A stretch of 8,854 nt of DNA from Firmicutes bacterium UBA2595 (GCA_002339745.1 DDKP01000033.1:1-8854), one strand, 5' to 3'. Numbered from the stretch's first letter, positions 1 through 6,423 are shown. A program made the numbers and translations. Notes: generated from the sequence alone by a model not told the origin.

Positions 1-16
1 AGGAGGAAAAAACCTA

Positions 17-469
17 ATGTTGGCGAAAGACATTATGACTGCTCATGTTATTACCGCCAGCCCTGATGACACTGTAGAGGACGTTATCAGGCTGATTGTG
101 GATAACAGAATAAGCGGTGTACCCGTTATTAACGAAGACAGGGAAGTAATAGGAATTGTTACTGAAGGGGATCTTATCGTACGGAGCCAGAAACTGCATA
201 TTCCTTCATACATCCAGATTCTTGGGGGGATTATCTACCTGGATGACCCGGAAGATTTTAAAGAGGAGTTGAAAAAAGCAATAGCGGTTAAAGTGGAAGA
301 TGTCATGACTGTCAACCCTATAACTGTAAGTGAAGACACAACTATTGAGGAAATTGCTACCATCATGTCGGAATCCGGTGTTAACCGGCTTCCTGTTATC
401 AGAGAGAATAAACTGGTGGGTATAGTCAGCCGGGCAGACATTGTCAGGTCTATGGCCAGGAGAGATTAA
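17..469 (+). CDS. Two-CBS-domain protein
   Basis: This 150-residue cytoplasmic protein consists almost entirely of two CBS domains, at roughly residues 1-60 and 92-148. Each starts with the typical pattern of a DIMT or DVMT motif followed by a V/I-T segment (AKDIMTAHVITASPDDTV and VEDVMTVNPITVSEDTTI). Each ends with a VIGIVTEGDLI or LVGIVSRADIV type strand-helix. The linker at about 61-91 is acidic and lysine-rich. CBS pairs form a Bateman module that usually binds adenine nucleotides such as AMP, ATP or c-di-AMP; the ligand here cannot be read from sequence. No catalytic domain is attached, so a stand-alone sensor or regulatory role is likely. AGGAGG at 1-6 lies 10 nt before the ATG. The stop codon is 4 nt before alr, so the two are almost certainly co-transcribed. 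The upstream operon start is outside the window. Confidence 0.93.
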   Translation: MLAKDIMTAHVITASPDDTVEDVIRLIVDNRISGVPVINEDREVIGIVTEGDLIVRSQKLHIPSYIQILGGIIYLDDPEDFKEELKKAIAVKVEDVMTVNPITVSEDTTIEEIATIMSESGVNRLPVIRENKLVGIVSRADIVRSMARRD

Positions 470-473
470 AAGT

Positions 474-1613
474 ATGGAGCAGAGCGCAACACCTTTTACC
501 CGACCGGCTTGGGCCGAAATTGACCTTTCGGCCATTGCTCACAACATCAAAGAATTGCGAAGGGTAACCGAACCCCGGGCCAAGATAATGGCGGTTGTAA
601 AAGCGAATGCGTACGGTCATGGGGCGGTTCCTGTCAGCAAAACAGTTTTGGCTAACGGTGCAGATTATTTGGGAGTAGCGATTTTAGATGAAGCCAGGGA
701 ACTGCGCGAGGCTGGAATTGAAGCTCCCATATTGATACTCGGTTTTACGCCGCCCGAACAGGCTGCGGAAGCCATAAAACTGGATTTGGCTCAAACGGTA
801 TATACTGTTAAAGGAGCAGAAGCCGTTTCCCGGGCGGCAGTCAGCCTGGGCAGAACCGCTATAGTACATGTCAAGGTCGATACAGGTATGGGGAGACTGG
901 GTTTTGTGACCGGTCCCCGCACTTCCGAAGAAATTATTAAAATTTCGCGGCTTCCCGGGGTTGTTGTGGAAGGTATGTTCACCCATTTTGCGGTGGCGGA
1001 TGCCAGGGATAAACAATATACGTATGAGCAGTACGAGAAGTTTGCCGACCTGGATTCGCAGCTGAAGAAACTGGGCCTGGACATTCCGGTTAAACATGCA
1101 GCGAACAGCGCCGCGGTTATCGACCTGCCCGATATTCACCTGGACATGGTCCGCCCAGGCATCAGCATTTACGGCTTTTATCCATCCAACGACGTTCTTA
1201 AAGATAAGATTGTCCTGAAACCGGCATTAAGCCTTAAAGCCAAGGTAGCGTACGTTAAGGAAGTTAAACCCGAAACAAGCATCAGCTACGGCAGGACTTT
1301 TATCACCACACGGGATACAATGGTGGCCACTATCCCCGTGGGATACGCCGACGGTTATACCAGGCTCTTCTCTAATAAAGCTCATGTTATAATTCATGGA
1401 GAGAGGGTCCCCGTTATTGGAAGGGTATGCATGGACCAGTTCATGGTTGACGTAAGTAAGGTACCAGGAGTCGAAATAGGTGATGAAACAGTATTGATTG
1501 GGCGGCAGGGCCATCAACAGGTGACGGCCGACGAATTGGCAGACTTGATTGGGACCATTAACTATGAAATAGTCTGTATGATTAGTGACAGAATCCCCCG
1601 CATTTACATATAA
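474..1613 (+). CDS. alr: Alanine racemase
   Basis: This is a PLP-dependent fold-type III alanine racemase of 379 residues, normal for the family. It interconverts L- and D-alanine and supplies D-alanine for peptidoglycan. The PLP-binding lysine lies in VVKANAYGHG (Lys43). The second catalytic base, a tyrosine, lies in SISYGRTF (Tyr272). The substrate/PLP-phosphate region MVRPGISIYG and the C-terminal segment VGYADGYTR...GRVCMDQFMVD are also present. An in-frame TTG at 441 would lengthen the protein by 11 residues inside the CBS gene. The ATG at 474 is preferred because AGGAGAG (458-464) sits 9 nt upstream and MEQSATPFTRPAWAEIDL is a natural family N-terminus. In many Bacillota a mazEF-type toxin-antitoxin pair follows alr; here the operon ends at a terminator instead. 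Confidence 0.98.
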   Translation: MEQSATPFTRPAWAEIDLSAIAHNIKELRRVTEPRAKIMAVVKANAYGHGAVPVSKTVLANGADYLGVAILDEARELREAGIEAPILILGFTPPEQAAEAIKLDLAQTVYTVKGAEAVSRAAVSLGRTAIVHVKVDTGMGRLGFVTGPRTSEEIIKISRLPGVVVEGMFTHFAVADARDKQYTYEQYEKFADLDSQLKKLGLDIPVKHAANSAAVIDLPDIHLDMVRPGISIYGFYPSNDVLKDKIVLKPALSLKAKVAYVKEVKPETSISYGRTFITTRDTMVATIPVGYADGYTRLFSNKAHVIIHGERVPVIGRVCMDQFMVDVSKVPGVEIGDETVLIGRQGHQQVTADELADLIGTINYEIVCMISDRIPRIYI

Positions 1614-1622
1614 ATTCGAATT

Positions 1623-1649
1623 ACCGCAGTTTCGACTGCGGTTTTGTTT
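1623..1649 (+). terminator. Rho-independent terminator after alr
   Basis: CCGCAGT (1624-1630) and ACTGCGG (1635-1641) form a perfect 7-bp stem around a TTCG loop. A1623 can pair with T1642 to extend it. The stem is followed by TTTTGTTT. It lies 10 nt after the alr stop codon and separates the CBS-alr operon from the SLH gene. Confidence 0.95.
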
Positions 1650-1720
1650 GCAGTGTTGGAGGAAAATAGTGGTATGTTGTGGAAGTATGTATTAGTATAG
1701 TTCCGGAAAGGGGGGGCTTT

Positions 1721-3763
1721 ATGAACAGAAAACTGATTTCATTATGTGTCATGTGCCTGTTGTTAACCCAGCTTTTCATTTCAGGGCCTGTTCTGGCGGG
1801 TGTTGCCGACCAGATAAATATTATGAAGGAACTTTTTAAAATCCCCGGCGGGGCCAGGCTCGAACGTCAAAGCTACGGGGAGACCGTGGTAGTTACCTGG
1901 TCTTTGACACAGGGCGGGAAAGAAGCCTGGGGATACGCCAATTTAAGAGCTGATACCGGTGAATTGGTCTACTACGAAGAAAACTACGAATCCACCCGGC
2001 TGCCGGTTGAGATGTCCCGGCCTGACATCCAAAAGTATATTGAAAATATTATTTCCAGGATGCTTCCCGATAAAAAATCGAAGGTCAGACTGATGGAGAC
2101 GCCGGTCAGGTACAGTTATGAGAATAATACATATTACACTTTTTTATTCCAGCGTTATGAAGGTGATATTCCTGTCCGTGGCAACTACCTGTCTTTTGAG
2201 TTCAACGCTTCGACAGGAAGATTAACCAGTTTTGCGCCCGTGTGGTACGAGGGAAGTTTTCCCTCACGAGCTCCGAAAATATCGATATTGGATGCGGGGC
2301 GTATTCTGACGGGTGAGGTTCCACTCCAACTGGAATGGTTGAAAATACCGGGTAGCGGCGGAGACCTTAAATTTAATCTACGACCAGTCTATAAGGCAGT
2401 TGAGGGTTACGCCGTTGATGCTTTGACCGCAGAGATGCTAAAAATAGGTTTTACGGCCAGTGTCATACCTTATGAGTTCAACCTGACAAACGCAGCCAAG
2501 CGCTATCCTATCATATCACCGGTAAATACCATAAGTGAGTCAGAAGCTCTGGCAGCGGCACGGAACAAGGCCGGAGTAGGTTCACGGCTGAAACTTGACG
2601 AGTCATACACGTTCTGGAACTGGGGAGAACAGGGGAGAACAAGAGACTTTGTTTTCGTGGCGGATAATTTTGAGGAAGAAAGTCACGTAGTTGTCGACTC
2701 TGTAACAGGCCAGGTAACAGGAATATTCAACTACAGTTACAGCCAGGGACAGCCGTCTAATGAACCAAGGTACAGCTATGAATCGGAAAAGACCAAAGCA
2801 GAAAACCAATGCAGACTGCTTATTCCGGAAGAGTTTTCCGAAATGAAACTGGTAGAACAAATTGCTGATTCTGCAGATTTTTTATATCCCGAATACAGTT
2901 ACGTGAGGTATATTTATGGTATTCCTTACAAGGAAAACGGGGCTGATATAAGTTTTGACACCTTTACCGGAAAACTTCAGTCATTCAATTTTAGATGGGA
3001 AAGAAACCTTGACATTCCCACCATCAGCGGCATCCTCAATGAAAAACAAGCCAGGGCGGTTTTAGCCGAAAAGGCCGAAATGGAGTTGGTCTATTGGATT
3101 GAAGCGAACTATGATGATAAGACTTTAGATTACATTGAAAATGCAAGGCTTGTTTACGTGCCAAAGGAGACTGTACTGGCCCCATATGATGCCATCACAG
3201 GTTCCATGGTCGAGATTGGCAGGATTCCAAAGGGGACGGCAGGGCACTGGGCCGAAGCAGATTTCCGGTTTCTTGCCGAAAAGGGCATTATCAATGCTGA
3301 TTCTTCGATAAGCCCAGACAAACCTATCAGCCGCGCTGAATTCACCAAAATGCTTGTGCTGGCTAGTTACCTTCCGCCCAAAGAAGTTAAAACGGCCACC
3401 TTCAGTGATGTGGGACTGTCGAACCCGCTGATTGGGTATATCGAGCAGGCTTATACAAGAGGTATTGTCAAAGGCTCCGGAGGGAAGTTCCTGCCCGATA
3501 GACCGATTGCCAGGCAGGAGGTTGCCGTAATCCTGATTAAGGCATTAAAATCCGAAGGACGAATAGGCCCTGAAATTGAAACACAGGAAACAGGTTTCAA
3601 GGACAGGAGCTTAATAGCGTCCTGGGCATCCCAGGATGTCAAACTGGCTGCACAGCTGGGTTATATTAAAGGCTCCAACGGTTATTTTAAACCTGTTAAT
3701 TCGATTACTTGGGCCGAAGCGGCAGCATTGATAAGCAACTATATAAGTGAAGAGGGACATTAA
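1721..3763 (+). CDS. Exported YcdB/YcdC-repeat protein with SLH wall anchor
   Basis: This 680-residue protein is secreted. It has a Sec signal peptide (basic MNRK, hydrophobic 5-20, likely cleavage after VLA at residue 26). The body (about 30-470) contains repeated segments resembling YcdB/YcdC or PepSY-like domains. Examples are a segment ending SFEFNASTGRLTSF, one starting near residue 270 (ISESEALAAARNK...VVVDSVTGQVTGI), and one near 359-470 (ISFDTFTGKLQSF). Each shows a conserved D/N-x-x-TG turn. Residues about 505-680 hold three SLH repeats: GHWAEADFRFLAEKGII from Gly508, ATFSDVG from Ala559, and a more divergent one from about Gly625. SLH triplets bind pyruvylated secondary cell-wall polymers, so the protein should sit on the wall. 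ATG 1721 is chosen over GTG 1679 because GGAAAGGGGGG lies just upstream and the signal peptide starts there. The function of the body is unknown; a protease-inhibitor-like or scaffold role is only a guess. Confidence 0.88.
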   Translation: MNRKLISLCVMCLLLTQLFISGPVLAGVADQINIMKELFKIPGGARLERQSYGETVVVTWSLTQGGKEAWGYANLRADTGELVYYEENYESTRLPVEMSRPDIQKYIENIISRMLPDKKSKVRLMETPVRYSYENNTYYTFLFQRYEGDIPVRGNYLSFEFNASTGRLTSFAPVWYEGSFPSRAPKISILDAGRILTGEVPLQLEWLKIPGSGGDLKFNLRPVYKAVEGYAVDALTAEMLKIGFTASVIPYEFNLTNAAKRYPIISPVNTISESEALAAARNKAGVGSRLKLDESYTFWNWGEQGRTRDFVFVADNFEEESHVVVDSVTGQVTGIFNYSYSQGQPSNEPRYSYESEKTKAENQCRLLIPEEFSEMKLVEQIADSADFLYPEYSYVRYIYGIPYKENGADISFDTFTGKLQSFNFRWERNLDIPTISGILNEKQARAVLAEKAEMELVYWIEANYDDKTLDYIENARLVYVPKETVLAPYDAITGSMVEIGRIPKGTAGHWAEADFRFLAEKGIINADSSISPDKPISRAEFTKMLVLASYLPPKEVKTATFSDVGLSNPLIGYIEQAYTRGIVKGSGGKFLPDRPIARQEVAVILIKALKSEGRIGPEIETQETGFKDRSLIASWASQDVKLAAQLGYIKGSNGYFKPVNSITWAEAAALISNYISEEGH

Positions 3764-3771
3764 GAGAAACC

Positions 3772-3794
3772 GGGGCGCGGGTTGTCCGCGCCTC
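3772..3794 (+). terminator. GC-rich hairpin after the SLH gene, possible terminator
   Basis: GGCGCGG (3774-3780) pairs perfectly with CCGCGCC (3786-3792) around the loop GTTGT. Two outer pairs, one of them G-T, extend the stem. It starts about 9 nt after the stop codon, a typical terminator position. However, the downstream sequence (AATTAATG) has no T-run, so termination may be weak or may need a factor. Confidence 0.5.
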
Positions 3795-3864
3795 AATTAA
3801 TGTGGAGGTGATACATCGTCATTCCGGGCCGCGAAAGGATTCCGTGCTGTTAATTTCGCCGTTA

Positions 3865-3893
3865 TTGTGGTAGAATTACTATTATGATATTAT
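3865..3893 (+). promoter_or_regulatory. Predicted sigma-A-type promoter for the ANTAR gene
   Basis: TTGTGG (3865-3870) and TATTAT (3888-3893) are separated by exactly 17 bp. The -10 matches consensus at five of six bases; the -35 keeps only the TTG. Transcription would begin near 3900. This rules out the in-frame GTG at 3895 as a good start and supports the ATG at 3931. Confidence 0.5.
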
Positions 3894-3930
3894 TGTGATT
3901 TCCGTAAGATTGGCGGGGAGCCGAAAAGAT

Positions 3931-4533
3931 ATGGAAAGGACACGGTTAGTAATAGCCGAAAGGGATAGCTCGTTTCGCAAAAATTTAAGAGAAATGCTGA
4001 CTCAGGCCGGGTATCACGTGGTTGGCGATGCGGAAGATGGTATGTCGGCGCTGAAATTGGTCCGTGGCATGCAGCCTGATTTGGTATTGACGGCTGCGAA
4101 CTTACCCGGCCTGGACGGTCTTGAACTGGCAAGGATTATCGAAGAGGGCAGGCTCTGCGCGGTAGTAGTGATGGTTGATTACGGGGAAAGGGACCTTATA
4201 AAGAACGGGGACCGGTGGACTGTCCCCATTTTGGTCAAGCCTTTTGACCAGTTTCAGCTGTTATCGGTGTTGGAGTACTCCTATGCGTCATTTAGTAAAA
4301 TGGTAAACCTCGAGCAAGAGATTAACCGGTTGAAAAACGACCTGGAAGCCAGGAAAATTATTGAGAGAGCCAAGGGAATTCTCATGAAGGTCCACGGCTT
4401 GTCCGAAGAAGCAGCCTTCAGAAGGCTCCAGCAGCAGAGCATGAAAAAAAGGACTTCTATGAAGAGGATCGCTGAAGCAGTAATCATGGCGTATGAGATT
4501 TCCAACAACAAGAGTATCAACGAGTTAGGTTAG
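3931..4533 (+). CDS. ANTAR-domain regulator with degenerate receiver
   Basis: This 200-residue protein has a response-regulator receiver fold (about 3-117), a coiled-coil-like linker (about 124-142: MVNLEQEINRLKNDLEARK) and a C-terminal ANTAR domain (about 140-192). The ANTAR domain has the hallmark IIERAKGILMKVHGLSEEAA and the helix ending MKRIAEAVIMAYE. ANTAR proteins bind paired RNA hairpins in nascent transcripts and prevent formation of terminators. The receiver looks unable to be phosphorylated. The acceptor Asp position, four residues before Pro59, is Ala55 (VLTAANLPG). The conserved Thr/Ser is Val82. One of the acidic-pair residues is Arg11 (AERD). The switch lysine is kept (Lys103, VKPF). 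The start at ATG 3931 has GGGGAG at 3915-3920; upstream GTG 3895 lies in the predicted promoter. A monocistronic unit is likely, bounded by its own promoter and terminator. A target cannot be assigned from the protein, but the cytochrome operon leader is the next downstream transcription unit. Confidence 0.93.
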   Translation: MERTRLVIAERDSSFRKNLREMLTQAGYHVVGDAEDGMSALKLVRGMQPDLVLTAANLPGLDGLELARIIEEGRLCAVVVMVDYGERDLIKNGDRWTVPILVKPFDQFQLLSVLEYSYASFSKMVNLEQEINRLKNDLEARKIIERAKGILMKVHGLSEEAAFRRLQQQSMKKRTSMKRIAEAVIMAYEISNNKSINELG

Positions 4534-4564
4534 ATAAGTAAACTGAATTAAAAAAAACAAGACA

Positions 4565-4621
4565 AAAAAACTTCCCGTGACAGTTACCGGATACTGACCT
4601 GCTGTCAAAGGGAAGTTTTTC
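4565..4621 (+). terminator. Strong terminator after the ANTAR gene, possibly bidirectional
   Basis: ACTTCCC (4570-4576) pairs with GGGAAGT (4610-4616), extended by A-run/T-run pairing (AAAAA before, TTTTT after). Inside, TGACAG (4578-4583) pairs with CTGTCA (4602-4607) above a small internal loop, leaving an 18-nt apical loop. The A-rich left side and T-rich right side mean it could also stop transcription from the opposite direction. Confidence 0.92.
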
Positions 4622-4633
4622 TCATTTTATCAC

Positions 4634-4901
4634 CAATTAAAAAATAATGATTACAATTTTAGATATATTTCAAGTTAAAATGTTAAACTGAAAAACATGT
4701 CAAATATGTGTACTATACTGGACATACAGGGTTTTCTAAACTTAAGGTCAAGACAGATCATGGATTCAATCGACATGCCGGGTCTCGGCCGGGGAAATAA
4801 AGTGTCGAAACCACAGGAAAAAATGTGACTAAAGACACAATTAAAGGATAATTTGGGTTCCTGTGACCGACAGAGATTTGAGGACTTCGACATCAGGTAG
4901 T
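4634..4901. other. Intergenic region without a convincing gene
   Basis: No convincing coding frame was found on either strand. The left end (4634-4715) is AT-rich and includes a lone TATACT (4714-4719) without a recognisable -35. More structured DNA follows. CGACA (4771-4775) can pair with TGTCG (4803-4807), enclosing GCCG/CGGC (4777-4780 with 4786-4789). The same GTGTC (4802-4806) can instead pair with GACAC (4834-4838), enclosing CACA/TGTG (4812-4815 with 4824-4827). A small CTGT/ACAG hairpin lies at 4861-4873. These could be parts of a small RNA or of a longer leader, but no known RNA family was recognised. Confidence 0.5.
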
Positions 4902-4910
4902 TGGTATAAT
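4902..4910 (+). promoter_or_regulatory. Extended -10 promoter for the cytochrome operon
   Basis: TGGTATAAT contains a perfect TATAAT (4905-4910) preceded by the TGn extension. No -35 at standard spacing is evident: TTGAGG at 4878-4883 is 21 bp away. Extended -10 promoters can work without one. Transcription would start near 4917, giving a leader of about 228 nt before the ATG at 5145. Confidence 0.6.
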
Positions 4911-4916
4911 TCTCTT

Positions 4917-4994
4917 GGGAACTAACGGTTACAACTATTATTATATGATAGCAACGTGGCTAGCGACATTTTAATGAACGGGGAACCAATGATT
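4917..4994 (+). repeat. Imperfect 14-nt direct repeat at the leader start and the attenuator arm
   Basis: GGGAACTAACGGTT (4917-4930) and GGGAACCAATGATT (4981-4994) match at 11 of 14 positions. The second copy forms most of the 5' arm of the attenuator hairpin. The first copy lies at the predicted transcript start. It can pair, less stably, with the hairpin's 3' arm (GGG with CCC, then ACTAA with TTGGT), keeping the same A-A mismatch. It could therefore act as a competing antiterminator strand. Confidence 0.45.
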
Positions 4995-5041
4995 TGACTG
5001 ATAAGTGTGGACTTTTGAGGGTATTGGTACCCCGTTCTTTT
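4976..5041 (+). terminator. Attenuator-like intrinsic terminator in the cytochrome leader
   Basis: GAACGGGG (4976-4983) pairs with CCCCGTTC (5030-5037). After one A-A mismatch (4984/5029), ACCAAT (4985-4990) pairs with ATTGGT (5023-5028). This makes a 14-pair stem around a 32-nt loop, which contains a small AAGT/ACTT hairpin. The stem runs directly into TTTT (5038-5041). It lies about 60 nt into the predicted leader and 100 nt before the cytochrome start. Such a stable stem is unlikely by chance; the short T-run leaves termination strength uncertain. Confidence 0.65.
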
Positions 5042-5058
5042 CATAGTTTTACTGCTTG

Positions 5059-5089
5059 GCAAGTATTGAGACTTGGCAGGTCTTTTTGC
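5059..5089 (+). terminator. Second, weaker hairpin with T-run in the cytochrome leader
   Basis: AGACT (5069-5073) pairs with GGTCT (5079-5083) around TGGCA, followed by a T-run to 5087. GCAAG (5059-5063) can pair with the T-run end TTTGC (5085-5089), which would mask the T-run. The segment also carries CTTGGCA twice (5055-5061 and 5072-5078). It may be a second attenuation step or simply an elaboration of the first hairpin. Confidence 0.35.
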
Positions 5090-5144
5090 ACGGTAATAAT
5101 AAGAATCGGCCTATTCATAACCAGTTAGGGATAGGAGGGCCAGG

Positions 5145-6386
5145 ATGAACTTTTATGTGAATCTTAAACATAAAAGAACCAGGTTGATCACAGGTATCCT
5201 GTTTTCGTTTTGGATGGTCCCGTTTACGGTTTACGGAGGCTTGCAAATCAGTTCGGAACTATGTTCCGTTTGCCACATGATGAACCCGGAGTACTATACC
5301 TGGCAGGTTTCTTCCCATGGTAAAGCAAAGGTGAAATGCTTATCTTGCCATATTCCCCCCGGCCCAATCAACTTTGTGAAATATAACGTTTTGGGCTTGA
5401 AAAACGTATACAGCGCCGCTGTAGATAATTATGTCGCACCTATTAAGATGATAAGGCCTACTCCTGACAGTGCTTGCGAAAAATGTCACGAATTAAACAA
5501 ATTGGATAAGTCCTCCAAACAAAAGATCACCGCTGCCCACCAGAAACACAAAAACGAAGGGGTCCACTGTGCCAAATGTCACCGGGGCGTGGCGCACGGC
5601 TTAATTGCAGACCGGGGAATAACCTATGCAAGTGATTACAAAAAATGGGACACCGAAAAGGCTCTATCGGTGATGAAAGAGCAAAGTTTTACGAGTCTCG
5701 ATATGGATGGCTGTATCGATTGTCACAAATTACGCGGCGCTTCCAGGGAGTGCAAGACCTGCCATCCTGGGGGGAACATGAGGGCGGACCATAAAAAGAA
5801 GGATTTCAAGAATAAAACACACGGGATACTGGCTGCCAAGGACATTAAGGTGTGCAATATATGCCACCAGTACATGAACGAAGATCCCATCGAAGGATTT
5901 GGAGAAAGCAAGGCTTTTGAACAGTACCTGGAACAGGGAAAAACCAAGCCGGTTGTAACCCCTGAATATTACGCAAGGGCTAACAAGTACTGTAAGGACT
6001 GTCATGGTAAACGGCCACCCGGCCATGACGAAAAGTTCATCGAAAGTCATGGAATACTTGCCAAAAAAAACGAGAAAGGTTGTTTCACCTGCCATGACAA
6101 CCAGGTGGGACAGGGTCTCGGCATGGCCAGGGTGAACACGAAAAACACCATGTACGGGAGCAGCAGGGAAACTTCTCCTGCTCTTGCCCAGCCGCCGCCG
6201 TCCAGCATAAATAAACCTGTCACCGGGGTTACCTGCAGCCAGTGCCATCCCAGCCCGCATTCGCAATCAGTACAGTGGAGTAAGGGTTATCACCCGACTA
6301 AGTTAGGACCTAAGCCTAAGATAACCAAGGACTGTTTTACCTGCCATTCTGAAACAAGCTGCTCAAAATGCCATGGCGGTGTGTAA
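5145..6386 (+). CDS. Membrane-anchored 12-heme c-type cytochrome, NapC/NrfH-like N-terminus
   Basis: This 413-residue protein has one N-terminal membrane helix (about 14-32) and 12 CXXCH heme sites, starting at residues 40, 65, 111, 142, 190, 203, 237, 283, 313, 364, 397 and 406. The N-terminal region fits the NapC/NrfH family: CSVCHMMNPEYYTWQVSSHG, then CLSCH with PPGP, a lysine-rich stretch and the third CXXCH. That family takes electrons from menaquinol at the outer face of the membrane. NrfH-type proteins carry four hemes, so the additional hemes form a C-terminal electron conduit. Residues 203-241 and 283-317 look like duplicated two-heme modules, each with a [S/T]HGILA segment between the hemes. 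A linker rich in Ser, Pro and Gln (about 338-358) precedes the last three hemes. It is the first gene of the operon, with AGGAGGG 5 nt upstream of the ATG, and the TPR gene follows 37 nt later. The terminal acceptor is unknown; extracellular metal or a surface cytochrome is inferred. Confidence 0.95.
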   Translation: MNFYVNLKHKRTRLITGILFSFWMVPFTVYGGLQISSELCSVCHMMNPEYYTWQVSSHGKAKVKCLSCHIPPGPINFVKYNVLGLKNVYSAAVDNYVAPIKMIRPTPDSACEKCHELNKLDKSSKQKITAAHQKHKNEGVHCAKCHRGVAHGLIADRGITYASDYKKWDTEKALSVMKEQSFTSLDMDGCIDCHKLRGASRECKTCHPGGNMRADHKKKDFKNKTHGILAAKDIKVCNICHQYMNEDPIEGFGESKAFEQYLEQGKTKPVVTPEYYARANKYCKDCHGKRPPGHDEKFIESHGILAKKNEKGCFTCHDNQVGQGLGMARVNTKNTMYGSSRETSPALAQPPPSSINKPVTGVTCSQCHPSPHSQSVQWSKGYHPTKLGPKPKITKDCFTCHSETSCSKCHGGV

Positions 6387-6423
6387 ATAAATAACCAGAA
6401 ATCAAATTAAGGGGGATGAAAAC

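Larger units (their letters stand above)
4917..5144 (+). promoter_or_regulatory. Long structured 5' leader of the cytochrome operon
   Basis: The predicted leader runs from the start point near 4917 to the gene start. It contains a weak hairpin around 4926-4956 (CTAT 4935-4938 with ATAG 4948-4951) and two terminator-like hairpins listed separately (4976-5041 and 5059-5089). It ends with a good ribosome binding site, AGGAGGG at 5133-5139. The layout resembles an attenuated operon in which elongation into the structural genes is conditional. No known riboswitch consensus was recognised, so the signal could be a protein such as an ANTAR regulator or an undescribed ligand. Confidence 0.5.

Noticed and set aside
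441..473. Upstream TTG start that would extend alanine racemase by 11 residues
   Set aside because: It lies inside the CBS gene. The ATG at 474 has a well-placed ribosome binding site and matches the usual family N-terminus.
684..1139. 151-residue - strand frame inside alr, and other long antisense frames inside the other genes
   Set aside because: These are shadows of strongly recognisable + strand genes and show no domain, signal peptide or ribosome site of their own.
1669..1695. Eight-codon GTG frame behind GGAGG (1658-1662) upstream of the SLH gene
   Set aside because: It is very short with no recognisable attenuator features. The GGAGG could be a chance or vestigial site; the SLH gene has its own better-placed site before 1721.
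4675..4893. 72-residue frame on the - strand in the long intergenic gap
   Set aside because: It has no ribosome binding site before its ATG and no recognisable domain, and its composition looks random. It also overlaps hairpin-rich noncoding sequence.
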